Source: Clostridium saudiense
GTDB lineage: Bacteria > Bacillota > Clostridia > Clostridiales > Clostridiaceae
Assembly: GCF_000577815.1 (NCBI RefSeq)
Contig: NZ_CBYM010000010.1
Coordinates: 1-64,000 of the forward strand
DNA: 64,000 nucleotides
Reading direction: 5' to 3'
The position numbers were made by a program, and so were the translations under genes. Shown piece after piece: positions 40,039 through 47,862 of this stretch. The notes under the pieces are model-generated. The model did no database searches, was not told the DNA's origin, and saw only the letters and a list, made by a program, of their open reading frames with translations. The first letter of the stretch is position 1; every line of letters starts with the position of its first letter.

Positions 40039-40081
40039 AGGTAATGTACTCGGGAGAGCGCAGCAAAACAAAAGAAACCTA

Positions 40082-40156
40082 GGCCCCTTGGTCAAGCGGT
40101 CAAGACACCACCCTTTCACGGTGGTAACAGGGGTTCGATTCCCCTAGGGGTCACCA
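40082..40156 (+). tRNA. tRNA-Glu (UUC), copy 1
   Basis: 75 nt with encoded CCA. Acceptor GGCCCCT/AGGGGTC, anticodon loop CTTTCAC, T loop GTTCGATTC. Confidence 0.97.
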
Positions 40157-40163
40157 TTTTTAC

Positions 40164-40239
40164 GGAAGCATAGCTCAGCTGGGAGAGCATCTGCCTTACA
40201 AGCAGAGGGTCACAGGTTCGATCCCTGTTGTTTCCACCA
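40164..40239 (+). tRNA. tRNA-Val (UAC), copy 1
   Basis: 76 nt with encoded CCA. Acceptor GGAAGCA pairs with TGTTTCC (one G-U), anticodon loop CTTACAA. Confidence 0.97.
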
Positions 40240-40244
40240 AATAT

Positions 40245-40321
40245 GGCTCAGTAGCTCAGTTGGTTAGAGTGCCGGCCTGTCACGCCGGAGGTCGAGGGTT
40301 CGAGCCCCTTCTGAGTCGCCA
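40245..40321 (+). tRNA. tRNA-Asp (GUC), copy 1
   Basis: 77 nt with encoded CCA. Acceptor GGCTCAG/CTGAGTC, anticodon loop CTGTCAC, discriminator G. Confidence 0.97.
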
Positions 40322-40353
40322 ATTAAACTTAATATTTTAAGTCATATAAATGT

Positions 40354-40428
40354 GCTTCATTGGCTCAATGGCAGAGCAGCTGACTTGTAATCAGCAGGTT
40401 GTTGGTTCGACTCCGACATGAAGCTCCA
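40354..40428 (+). tRNA. tRNA-Thr (UGU), copy 1
   Basis: 75 nt with encoded CCA. Acceptor GCTTCAT/ATGAAGC, anticodon loop CTTGTAA. A 32-nt spacer separates it from tRNA-Asp. Confidence 0.97.
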
Positions 40429-40434
40429 TTTTAT

Positions 40435-40509
40435 GGCCCCTTGGTCAAGCGGTCAAGACACCACCCTTTCACGGTGGTAACAGGGGTTCGATTCCCCTAG
40501 GGGTCACCA
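40435..40509 (+). tRNA. tRNA-Glu (UUC), copy 2
   Basis: Identical in sequence to copy 1, 6 nt after tRNA-Thr copy 1. Confidence 0.97.
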
Positions 40510-40515
40510 TTTTAC

Positions 40516-40591
40516 GGAAGCATAGCTCAGCTGGGAGAGCATCTGCCTTACAAGCAGAGGGTCACAGGTTCGATCCCTGTTGTTTCCACCA
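40516..40591 (+). tRNA. tRNA-Val (UAC), copy 2
   Basis: Identical in sequence to copy 1, including the encoded CCA. Confidence 0.97.
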
Positions 40592-40596
40592 AATAT

Positions 40597-40673
40597 GGCT
40601 CAGTAGCTCAGTTGGTTAGAGTGCCGGCCTGTCACGCCGGAGGTCGAGGGTTCGAGCCCCTTCTGAGTCGCCA
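40597..40673 (+). tRNA. tRNA-Asp (GUC), copy 2
   Basis: Identical to copy 1. No tRNA-Thr follows; instead a 56-nt spacer leads to the third unit. Confidence 0.97.
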
Positions 40674-40729
40674 ATTTTTTAAAGTGCGATGTAACAAATG
40701 AATAATACAGTATGATGTACAAAAGCCTA

Positions 40730-40804
40730 GGCCCCTTGGTCAAGCGGTCAAGACACCACCCTTTCACGGTGGTAACAGGGGTTCGATTCCCCTAGGGGTC
40801 ACCA
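40730..40804 (+). tRNA. tRNA-Glu (UUC), copy 3
   Basis: Identical to copies 1 and 2; preceded by CCTA as is copy 1. Confidence 0.97.
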
Positions 40805-40811
40805 TTATTAT

Positions 40812-40887
40812 GGAAGCATAGCTCAGCTGGGAGAGCATCTGCCTTACAAGCAGAGGGTCACAGGTTCGATCCCTGTTGTTTCCACCA
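40812..40887 (+). tRNA. tRNA-Val (UAC), copy 3
   Basis: Identical to the other two copies; anticodon TAC. Confidence 0.97.
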
Positions 40888-40893
40888 TCATAC

Positions 40894-40970
40894 GGCTCAG
40901 TAGCTCAGTTGGTTAGAGTGCCGGCCTGTCACGCCGGAGGTCGAGGGTTCGAGCCCCTTCTGAGTCGCCA
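40894..40970 (+). tRNA. tRNA-Asp (GUC), copy 3
   Basis: Identical to the other two copies; anticodon GTC. Confidence 0.97.
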
Positions 40971-40979
40971 CTTTAATTT

Positions 40980-41054
40980 GCTTCATTGGCTCAATGGCAG
41001 AGCAGCTGACTTGTAATCAGCAGGTTGTTGGTTCGACTCCGACATGAAGCTCCA
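40980..41054 (+). tRNA. tRNA-Thr (UGU), copy 2
   Basis: Identical to copy 1 but only 9 nt after tRNA-Asp. Its terminal A begins the terminator stem. Confidence 0.97.
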
Positions 41055-41081
41055 AAACTCCACAAAAGTGGAGTTTTTTTG
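41054..41081 (+). terminator. tRNA array terminator
   Basis: Ten-pair stem AAAACTCCAC/GTGGAGTTTT, loop AAAA, T run. Confidence 0.95.
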
Positions 41082-41123
41082 TTTTTAAAATAAAATTGAT
41101 ATTTTAAAATTACATAAAAAAAT

Positions 41124-41168
41124 AATAATTAAAAGGAATCTAAATTTCATAGATTCCTTTTAATTATT
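41124..41168. terminator. Terminator downstream of the dnaD-dnaI operon
   Basis: Perfect 19-bp inverted repeat with a 7-nt loop and A/T runs on both sides; mainly serves the leftward operon. Confidence 0.88.
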
Positions 41169-41226
41169 TTAGTGTGTAAATTTATTTAGCAGAGTTGAAA
41201 TTTGAAAATTCATTAAACAGTAGATT

Positions 41227-42207
41227 TTATTTTTGTCTTTTTAAGTTAAGTTGAATTCTTATATCTTCTGCGAAAAATTTAAATAGCTTAAATTCACCAA
41301 TTATTCTAGATGATATTCTTTCGCTATATCTTTTTGAAATTAGAGGTAAACTCAAATTTGTAGATATAAGCATTTTTTTATTTTTTAATATTTTTTTATT
41401 AATTAATGTAAATAATTCTGTAGATGAAAAATCAGTAATTTGCTCTGAACCTAAATCATCTATAATTAATAAGTCGCAATTAATAAGAAGATTTTCTAAG
41501 TCCGTGTCATTATTAAACTTTATATCCTTCAATGCACGTAAAAGGTCATCAGATGTTTTATATACTACTAGAAAACCTCTATCTAATAATTCTTTAGCAA
41601 TACACCAAGATAAAAATGTTTTACCGGTTCCAGAATTACCATAGAACAAAAGATTAGTATTAGTATTTTTAAAGTTTGGCAAGTATTCGCCAGTTATATA
41701 CTCTAATATATCTTCTATATTTTTACGAGGTGTATATCTTTCATCATTTAATTTATGATTAGGATATAAATTAATATTAAAGTTTCTAAAATTATTAGTT
41801 TTAACTGCTTCTTCTAATTCTGAATCTTTATAATAAAGTTTAATTAATTTAGTTTTAAAACAAGAGCATTTTTCTATTCCTATGAATCCAGTATCTTTAC
41901 ATTTTGGACAATTATAATGTAAATTTAAATAATCAGGACTATATCCGTGAGATACAAGCATTTCATACTTCTTTGCTCTTAAGTCAGTAATTTCATCTCT
42001 AATATTATTTAAATCATTTGGATCAGTAATTCCTTTTAATGCAGCCATAGATAAATTTAAACAAAGTTTTTGGATAGTCGTATCTAATTCTAATATTTCA
42101 GGGTATTTATTTTTAATTTCTTCACGCCTTTTTGCTAATTTACGGTTTTCTTCAGTACGAGTCTTTTCGTACATATCCATAAGTTCTGCTTGGTAACCTT
42201 TAATCAT
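41227..42207 (-). CDS. dnaI: DnaI/DnaC-type helicase loader ATPase
   Basis: A 326-aa AAA+ protein of the DnaC/IstB family that loads DnaB helicase. The N-terminal region (1-120) has a zinc-type set CPKCKDTGFIGIEKCSC (about 119-135) as in DnaI. Walker A is FYGNSGTGKTFLSW near residue 191 and Walker B is LLIIDDLGSE. Its first 8 bp overlap the end of the dnaD gene, implying translational coupling. The symbol follows the Bacillus analogue. Confidence 0.88.
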   Translation of the reverse strand: MIKGYQAELMDMYEKTRTEENRKLAKRREEIKNKYPEILELDTTIQKLCLNLSMAALKGITDPNDLNNIRDEITDLRAKKYEMLVSHGYSPDYLNLHYNCPKCKDTGFIGIEKCSCFKTKLIKLYYKDSELEEAVKTNNFRNFNINLYPNHKLNDERYTPRKNIEDILEYITGEYLPNFKNTNTNLLFYGNSGTGKTFLSWCIAKELLDRGFLVVYKTSDDLLRALKDIKFNNDTDLENLLINCDLLIIDDLGSEQITDFSSTELFTLINKKILKNKKMLISTNLSLPLISKRYSERISSRIIGEFKLFKFFAEDIRIQLNLKRQK

Positions 42208-43198
42208 CTTTATCCCATCCTAACAATTTCTTTTCTAATGAATCATAGTCATATTCGCGAGCCTCAAAGTTATTAAATTTAAGAGGATTAACTTCTTGAG
42301 ACCTAGAGGAGTTAAAGTTCCTATTAGCTTGTGATGATTTATAATTAGCTTCTTTTTTCTCAATATCAGCTAAAGTTTTTAAATTATTTTTATTCCAACT
42401 TGATAAAATACCATCAATATATTTAAAGTCAGAACGATTTAATCTTTGGAAACAAATATTACAAGCCTTCTCTATTACCTCTAAAGGAAAAGCATAATCA
42501 ATTATCCATTTTTCTAACATTTCCTCTTGTGGTTTCATTAATTCAGGATTTTTAATTCCTAAATAGTTTAATATATGACGAATTTTTACCCATTTATCTT
42601 CAGTCTTCTTTATATAGTTTTGTGCATCATCAATAGTAGTAATATTCATGTCGTGCCAAGCAATAGCTACTTTTTCTATATATCTATAGTCACTTTTACC
42701 ACGAGAAACGCAGTATTCTAATAATATGAGAATTAATTCAGACGAAAAATTAAATTCATCTTGCCAACTTAGATAAGTAGTCATTTCTTTAGGGGACAGT
42801 GGTCTGCCTAATAAGCGTTCAATATCATTTAGCATATCTTTTGTTGAAGTTTTATTTAATGCTTCAAGTAAATTAATCTCTTTATTTTTTGACTTTGAAT
42901 CTTCAACTAAATCTATAAATTCAACATTGTAATTCCCCATTTTATCTATTGGTATAAGTCTTAACACACCTTCGTCATGCCAATAGTTTAGAGCATTTAA
43001 TATATCAGATTCTAGTAAGTTTAATGATGAGGCTAGTATTGTTGAATTTGCACCCATTTCACCAGAGTTATTATATTTTAACATTAGCAGATAAACTTTA
43101 ATAAATTCCCCACGAGCTTTTGGCATGTATTTTTCAATAAACACATTACTTACTGGAGTAAAATTTGATGAGTTATTTTTTAGCATAAAAGTGCTCAT
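42200..43198 (-). CDS. dnaD: DnaD domain primosomal protein
   Basis: A 332-aa replication-initiation protein. The N-terminal winged-helix DnaD_N-like part (1-100) scaffolds with DnaA/DNA. Two C-terminal DnaD/DnaB2 domains are visible: about 130-195 (IERLLGRPLSPKEMTTYLSW) and about 215-280, ending in the W-x-x-x-x-x-T/L-type GILSSWNKNNLKTLADIE. Low-complexity Ser/Asn-rich tail. Acts with DnaI and DnaA in helicase loading. Confidence 0.85.
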   Translation of the reverse strand: MSTFMLKNNSSNFTPVSNVFIEKYMPKARGEFIKVYLLMLKYNNSGEMGANSTILASSLNLLESDILNALNYWHDEGVLRLIPIDKMGNYNVEFIDLVEDSKSKNKEINLLEALNKTSTKDMLNDIERLLGRPLSPKEMTTYLSWQDEFNFSSELILILLEYCVSRGKSDYRYIEKVAIAWHDMNITTIDDAQNYIKKTEDKWVKIRHILNYLGIKNPELMKPQEEMLEKWIIDYAFPLEVIEKACNICFQRLNRSDFKYIDGILSSWNKNNLKTLADIEKKEANYKSSQANRNFNSSRSQEVNPLKFNNFEAREYDYDSLEKKLLGWDKDD

Positions 43199-43403
43199 AA
43201 TTTTTATCGACCTTTCTTAAGATTGATTAGAATTTAAACTTAATCAGTCTATATATTAATTAACGTAATCAACTATAATTATAAACAAAAAAGCTTATTC
43301 ATAGTACGCATTAAATTTATTATAACAAAGGCGAAGTTAACCCTCAACATAACAATTTATACAGAAAAATGTATAAATTTATAAAAGAGGGGAAAAGTAA
43401 GTG

Positions 43404-43439
43404 ATGTGCTTAAAAAAATTAGCAATTAGGAGGAAATAA
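43404..43439 (+). CDS. Possible 11-codon leader ORF before the M23 peptidase gene
   Basis: ATG-TGC-... encodes MCLKKLAIRRK and stops 3 bp before the peptidase ATG. AGAGGGG lies upstream. Its last codons (AGG AGG) form the ribosome binding site of the peptidase gene, so translation of this ORF could affect that start. Too short to be certain. Confidence 0.3.
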   Translation: MCLKKLAIRRK

Positions 43440-43442
43440 AAA

Positions 43443-44570
43443 ATGGACTTGAGTAAGCAGAATAACATAAGTATACTGTTGAAAATACTAGTTTTAGTAG
43501 CGGTTATACTTATTAGTTTTATGTTTATACTACCAGGTAAAAATATTAATGCAGAAAGCAATGATATATATGAGAAAAATATAGTCAATACTGATGATGA
43601 ACTTAATGATAATAATAATGAAGAAAAATTAAGTGCGGTAAGCGTATTTAAAAATAATTCAAGCACAATAAAAAATATTAACTTGCAAGGTCATACTATT
43701 AAACTATCAGATAGTACAGTTTGTTTTTATTCATCAATAGACGATAAATATTTAGTTCTAGAAGAAATTTGTAATTCTTATGTAAAAGAACTTGGATTAG
43801 ATGTAAATAATATAAATCACATAGAGGTTTTAGGGGTAATTAGTTCAAATACAGAAAAGAATAGGATATCAAATTTAAGTGAAAGTGGAGAAATTGCTAG
43901 AGAAGTATATAATGCAGAAGTTATAAATAATGACTTATCAGGGCTTAAGTTTAAAGTTAGTTTAACAGAAACAGAAACTGTAGAACCTGAAATAGTTACA
44001 GAAGAAACTAATGAATTATTAGCTGGGGAATCAGAAACTATTAAGGGGGTAGAGGGTAAGAATTTACTATATAAAGAGATAACGTACTATGGGTTAAATA
44101 AAGCAGAGGAAACTACTATAAAGCAGGAGATAATTACTCCTGTAGTAAATACTGTGGTTAAGAAGGGGATTAAAAGTCCTTATGAAGCGGGGATAGCATT
44201 TTTATCAAGACCAACTGAGGGCGGTTATATAAGTTCCTTATTTGGAGAAGTTAGAAAGGCTTCTATTCATAAAGGAATAGATATAGCAAAAAGTCTAGGG
44301 GCAGATGTTAATGCTTCATTAGAAGGAAAGGTAATTCAAGCTGGATATAATAACGGCGGATATGGAAATTTAATTGTATTAGAGCACAGTAATAATATGA
44401 AGACGTATTATGCTCATTTAAGTAACATATATGTTAATGTAGGGGAAATGGTAAAACAAGGAGATATAATTGGAGCGATTGGAAGCACTGGTAATAGTAC
44501 AGGGCCACACTTGCATTTTGAACTTAGAATAAATAATGAACCTGTTGATCCAAGTAAATATATAAAGTAA
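43443..44570 (+). CDS. G5-domain and M23 family metallopeptidase
   Basis: A 375-aa membrane-anchored or secreted peptidoglycan endopeptidase. The N-terminal hydrophobic helix (about 11-32) acts as anchor/signal. The middle has a LysM-like or linker part and a G5-like domain (about 180-245, EVTYxGxxxAEETTIKQEI pattern). The LytM/M23 domain at about 255-372 shows the zinc ligands HKGIDIA and HLHFELR plus the catalytic YAHLS. All active residues look intact. AGGAGG precedes the ATG; followed by a terminator. Confidence 0.9.
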   Translation: MDLSKQNNISILLKILVLVAVILISFMFILPGKNINAESNDIYEKNIVNTDDELNDNNNEEKLSAVSVFKNNSSTIKNINLQGHTIKLSDSTVCFYSSIDDKYLVLEEICNSYVKELGLDVNNINHIEVLGVISSNTEKNRISNLSESGEIAREVYNAEVINNDLSGLKFKVSLTETETVEPEIVTEETNELLAGESETIKGVEGKNLLYKEITYYGLNKAEETTIKQEIITPVVNTVVKKGIKSPYEAGIAFLSRPTEGGYISSLFGEVRKASIHKGIDIAKSLGADVNASLEGKVIQAGYNNGGYGNLIVLEHSNNMKTYYAHLSNIYVNVGEMVKQGDIIGAIGSTGNSTGPHLHFELRINNEPVDPSKYIK

Positions 44571-44600
44571 TAAAAAAAACACCAATCAGCGGTGTTTTTT
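44571..44600. terminator. Bidirectional terminator between M23 and S8 peptidase genes
   Basis: Stem AAAAAACACC/GGTGTTTTTT with a 7-nt loop between convergent genes. Confidence 0.9.
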
Positions 44601-45800
44601 TTATTGCTGTAATACTTTAGTTATATCTATTTTGCCTTCACCTTGTTGATTTTTAGGAAGGTCTAATGGCACTGCAGCTACTTTGAGTAATGATAAAATA
44701 TCATCAAATGTAAAATTAGGATTACGTTCAAATAAAAGGGCGCAAAGGCCAGCTACATATGCAGCAGATATTGATGTACCAGTAAAGCTTTTGTATGAAG
44801 TATCTAATTTAGGAGCATGTATTCTAGAATTATTTTTATAAGATATATATGCGGTATTTGAATTCAAGGATACTACATCCACACATGCAGCACAAAAATT
44901 AGGCTTTGTATCTTTCTTTATTGCACCACAAGATGAATATTCATAGGATCTTATAGTTGATGATGTTGTATCTATTCCAGAAACTGTTATACAATTATTA
45001 CTTAATGCAATGCCTGTAATTGATCCATCAGCATTTCTGTTACTTCCACTAGGAAGTATGCAAACTATTGATTGAAGTTTTGCTATTTTCAATAGAGAAT
45101 CAAAAAGTGTAAAAATAAACTTATTATAGTATAAGCTTTCAAAAGGAAGACAAATAACTTTTATATTATATTTATCACTCATAGTAATTAATTCTTCTAG
45201 AGAAAATAAAATATCAGAAACATATCCTTTACCCAATTTATCAAATGCCTTAAAGCAATGGATAGTAACTTCAGGAGCAACTCCTGTATATATTTTATTA
45301 GAGGCTAATCCATTACCGGCAATTATTCCACAAGTACAAGTTCCATGTCCGTTATCATCATATGGATAAGGTAAATCATTAATTAAATCAACAAAAGTAT
45401 TGATTCTATTAAATGGGTAAGTTAAGTCACGGTGTGGATATACACCGGAATCAATAACACCTACGCTAACACCACGTCCATATATAGCTAATTTAGAAGA
45501 TAATCTTATCTTATTTGCAGTTGATATACTCATACCACATAAAGTAAAGTATTGGTCTAAGCAAATATATTTAACCTCTGGATATTCTAATAATAATTGT
45601 ATTGAGCTTGCTTTTAATTGAGCACATATTATATTACAAGATTCAATTCTTCTTATAACATTGCCATGATATGAGCGTATTTTTTTTGAAATTGAATCTG
45701 GAAAGTTTCTATATTGTATTAAAATACGATAATCTTTTATACTACTAGATGCTAAAAGAAATTTAAGATTAGGATCTAGTTTTTTAGTTGAAGAGAACAT
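44601..45800 (-). CDS. S8 family serine peptidase (subtilase), no signal peptide
   Basis: A 399-aa subtilisin-like protease. The catalytic triad is complete: D117 in VGVIDSGV, H152 in DNGHGTCTCG, S343 in FTGTSISAA. Residues 1-90 resemble an I9-type prodomain, but there is no signal peptide, so it is probably intracellular or processed in the spore/mother cell. The chain is cysteine-rich for a subtilase. The ATG follows AGGAG, which lies inside a hairpin (45807-45848). Confidence 0.9.
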   Translation of the reverse strand: MFSSTKKLDPNLKFLLASSSIKDYRILIQYRNFPDSISKKIRSYHGNVIRRIESCNIICAQLKASSIQLLLEYPEVKYICLDQYFTLCGMSISTANKIRLSSKLAIYGRGVSVGVIDSGVYPHRDLTYPFNRINTFVDLINDLPYPYDDNGHGTCTCGIIAGNGLASNKIYTGVAPEVTIHCFKAFDKLGKGYVSDILFSLEELITMSDKYNIKVICLPFESLYYNKFIFTLFDSLLKIAKLQSIVCILPSGSNRNADGSITGIALSNNCITVSGIDTTSSTIRSYEYSSCGAIKKDTKPNFCAACVDVVSLNSNTAYISYKNNSRIHAPKLDTSYKSFTGTSISAAYVAGLCALLFERNPNFTFDDILSLLKVAAVPLDLPKNQQGEGKIDITKVLQQ

Positions 45801-45806
45801 AAAAAA

Positions 45807-45848
45807 CTCCTAAAATTATTCACATTACTATAGTATATGATTTAGGAG
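45807..45848 (-). promoter_or_regulatory. Hairpin joining DMT-gene 3' side and the subtilase SD
   Basis: On the minus strand, CTCCTAAA (45841-45848) can pair with TTTAGGAG (45807-45814). The second arm contains the subtilase ribosome binding site and is followed by TTTTTT and then ATG. It could serve as terminator of the DMT gene and as a lid on the SD. Confidence 0.5.
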
Positions 45849-45869
45849 CTTTTTGTTAATATAATAAAT

Positions 45870-46301
45870 TTAAAACTTCCATTTAAATAATACAATTCCA
45901 GCTATCATTATGGCTATTCCAAGTATCTCATGAAATGAAAATGGAACTTTTTCTGTGCCAAATAGTCCAAAGGCATCAATTAAGGCAGATGCGGATATTT
46001 GAGCTACTAGAATAACAGCTGTTCCGACGGTTACACCTAATGATTTCATACTTAACATAACTGTAAATGTTATTATAACTCCTAGGACTCCGCCAAGTAA
46101 GTAGAGTTTATTAGTTGATTTGATTTCCTTAAATGTGCCATCTTTAAAGAAAAAAAGTATTATTAAGGATAAAATAAGTCCAGTAGCCTGAACAAATGTA
46201 TTTGTTTCCCATGTGCCTATCTTTTCACTTAGTCTAGTATTAAAAACACCCTGAAGACTCATAGAAATACCTGAGATTATAGCACCTATTAATCCAAACA
46301 A
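45870..46301 (-). CDS. DMT-family transporter, YdcZ/DUF606 type
   Basis: A 143-aa integral membrane protein, half the size of a typical drug/metabolite transporter, with about five helices (1-22, 32-52, 65-85, 90-115, 122-140). The repeated GxxxxxxxxxxxLL and ILVAQISASALIDAFGLFG pattern is that of DUF606, which works as dimers; substrate unknown. GGAGG overlaps the in-frame GTG at 46310, so I prefer the TTG at 46301 as start. Confidence 0.8.
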   Translation of the reverse strand: MFGLIGAIISGISMSLQGVFNTRLSEKIGTWETNTFVQATGLILSLIILFFFKDGTFKEIKSTNKLYLLGGVLGVIITFTVMLSMKSLGVTVGTAVILVAQISASALIDAFGLFGTEKVPFSFHEILGIAIMIAGIVLFKWKF

Positions 46302-46367
46302 AATTATCACCTCCAGGTATAGTATTCCTAAATAGACAATAATATATTAAAATTTATTGTAATAAAA

Positions 46368-46406
46368 AAAGCATTAGATGTAATAAAAAATACATCATAA
46401 TGCTTT
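46368..46406 (-). terminator. Terminator after the dUTPase-like gene
   Basis: Stem AAAGCATTA-GATGTA paired with TACATC-ATAATGCTTT, with T run on the minus strand. Confidence 0.8.
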
Positions 46407-46412
46407 AAAGGA

Positions 46413-46865
46413 TTAATATATAAAAGAGTTGAAAATTTCTTCCTCTGAATATCCTAAAGTTACTCCAAGACTAAGAGAATCTTCTAGTAGGGTAAAGAAG
46501 TGATCTGTAGAAGGTGAGATTATTAGATCATTAATATCTATATATAGATTTAAGAATTGATCGCTTAAGCAATAATCGTTAGGTCTAAGTAATACTTCAT
46601 AATTTTCAATATAATGCTTATCTATACCTAAGTTGATCACATGTGTAAGAAAATCAGCATATTTGATAAATACAGTTTCTTTATTTAAATTTAAGCCGTC
46701 ATCTATCCAGTATTTATAACACTTAGTTTCTTCTGCAAGTGAGCTTAATTTTACTTGAAGTTCAAGATGCTTCCTTGCCCATAATTTGTATTGTGAGAGA
46801 TCTTTATTAATTAAAAGTCCATGTTTTTTTTCTTTTTGTAATTCCACAATTGGTAAAATGTTCAT
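46413..46865 (-). CDS. dUTPase_2-like all-alpha protein, active site apparently degenerate
   Basis: A 150-aa helical protein. LSSLAEETKCYKYWIDDG matches the dimeric dUTPase (PF08761) pattern ELxELANExRxFKYW, and IKYADFLTHVINLGI matches EYVDxLHFxLSLG. Two of the metal-binding glutamates appear replaced (VKLSSL instead of xELxEL) and the Glu before the Asp is Lys, so hydrolysis of dUTP is doubtful. GGAGG lies 6 nt from the ATG. Family call is mine from motif memory. Confidence 0.6.
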   Translation of the reverse strand: MNILPIVELQKEKKHGLLINKDLSQYKLWARKHLELQVKLSSLAEETKCYKYWIDDGLNLNKETVFIKYADFLTHVINLGIDKHYIENYEVLLRPNDYCLSDQFLNLYIDINDLIISPSTDHFFTLLEDSLSLGVTLGYSEEEIFNSFIY

Positions 46866-46989
46866 AAGTGTCCTCCCTGTCTACTAGGATTAATATAATA
46901 TATTTTACAGAAATTATTAATTCTTGAAAAGGTCAGTAAACGAATACAAAAAAATAAAATTTCAATTATGATTTTAATACGTTTCAATA

Positions 46990-47018
46990 AAAAAAGGAGC
47001 ATTTTAAAGAAAATGCCC
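46990..47018 (-). terminator. Terminator after the LigT-like gene
   Basis: Stem GGAGCATTTT/AAAATGCCCC (one mismatch) with A run on the plus strand, i.e. T run on the minus. Confidence 0.7.
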
Positions 47019-47040
47019 CTTAAATTCACAAAAAAATATA

Positions 47041-47568
47041 TTAAATTGTTTTTAAGGGATATGTTTGAATTAAAGTTTCTCTACGATTATTAGAAATTTT
47101 CCAAAGTTCAATTCTATTAACCTTTAATGTTGAGATGCTAGGTTTATACTCAACAACTGAATCAAATTTCTTATTATCCTTATTTAGATAATTTATATTA
47201 GCTAAAGAAAGATGTAATTCATCATTTCCACCTTTTATATTAAAACCATAAAGTTTTAAGTTATCAGCAATTAATCTATCTATTTTTTTTATATATCCTA
47301 TGTTTTCAATTTTTAAGTTGAGAGTTTTATTTGAATCGCAAAGTGTTACAGTTGATGACAGCTCTACTTTAAAATTTTTATATGGCTTTAGAATTTTATC
47401 CATTACAGTATTTAGTTTATCTATATTAGGATTTTCTATAACCTCTAAGGGTATATATGGGATAGGAGAGTTCCTATTTGCTCTAAATCTTTTTGACAAA
47501 CTTCTTTGAATCGGACTTAAGTTTTTATAAGATACATCATCAAATAATGCTACCAAATAATATTTCAT
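47041..47568 (-). CDS. 2H phosphoesterase (LigT/2'-5' RNA ligase-like) protein
   Basis: A 175-aa protein with the layout of 2H phosphoesterases: MKYYLVALFDD start, internal duplication, and the second HxS motif in DELHLSLANI (about 122-131). At the expected first HxT position the chain reads IPYIPLEV, so the first histidine seems lost. Catalysis normally needs both. It may bind RNA or nucleotides without cleaving them. GAGG before the ATG. Confidence 0.6.
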   Translation of the reverse strand: MKYYLVALFDDVSYKNLSPIQRSLSKRFRANRNSPIPYIPLEVIENPNIDKLNTVMDKILKPYKNFKVELSSTVTLCDSNKTLNLKIENIGYIKKIDRLIADNLKLYGFNIKGGNDELHLSLANINYLNKDNKKFDSVVEYKPSISTLKVNRIELWKISNNRRETLIQTYPLKTI

Positions 47569-47613
47569 GTTATAACCTCACAAGTTAAATTTTGTATGAT
47601 ACTTTTATATTAA

Positions 47614-47643
47614 ATTATATCATATATAAACTTAAATTGACAA
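47614..47643 (-). promoter_or_regulatory. Promoter for the LigT-like gene
   Basis: Minus strand TTGTCA (47643-47638), 18-bp spacer, TATAAT (47619-47614), 45 bp before the start. Confidence 0.6.
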
Positions 47644-47862
47644 TTTATATATTTGCTAATAACTCATGGTAAAGTTTAAAAATAAGGGATTTTGGAAGAA
47701 AAAACCCTATTAACTCATGCATACTTTATGTTATAATCAATAGTGTTGACTAAAAAATATAAGGGAAAATTTTAAAAAATACCTTATAAAACAAAAAATG
47801 GATAAATTTTTATATTATAGGATAAATTAATATATATATAAATTTGGATAAGGGTGAATAGG

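Noticed and set aside
40038..40081. tRNA fragment in the leader of the tRNA array (CTCGGGAGAGCGCAGC)
   Set aside because: It resembles a D-arm only loosely and lacks acceptor, anticodon and T-arm partners.
40082..41054. Repeated 75-77 bp units as a CRISPR or transposon array
   Set aside because: Each unit folds as a tRNA with anticodon, T loop and encoded CCA.
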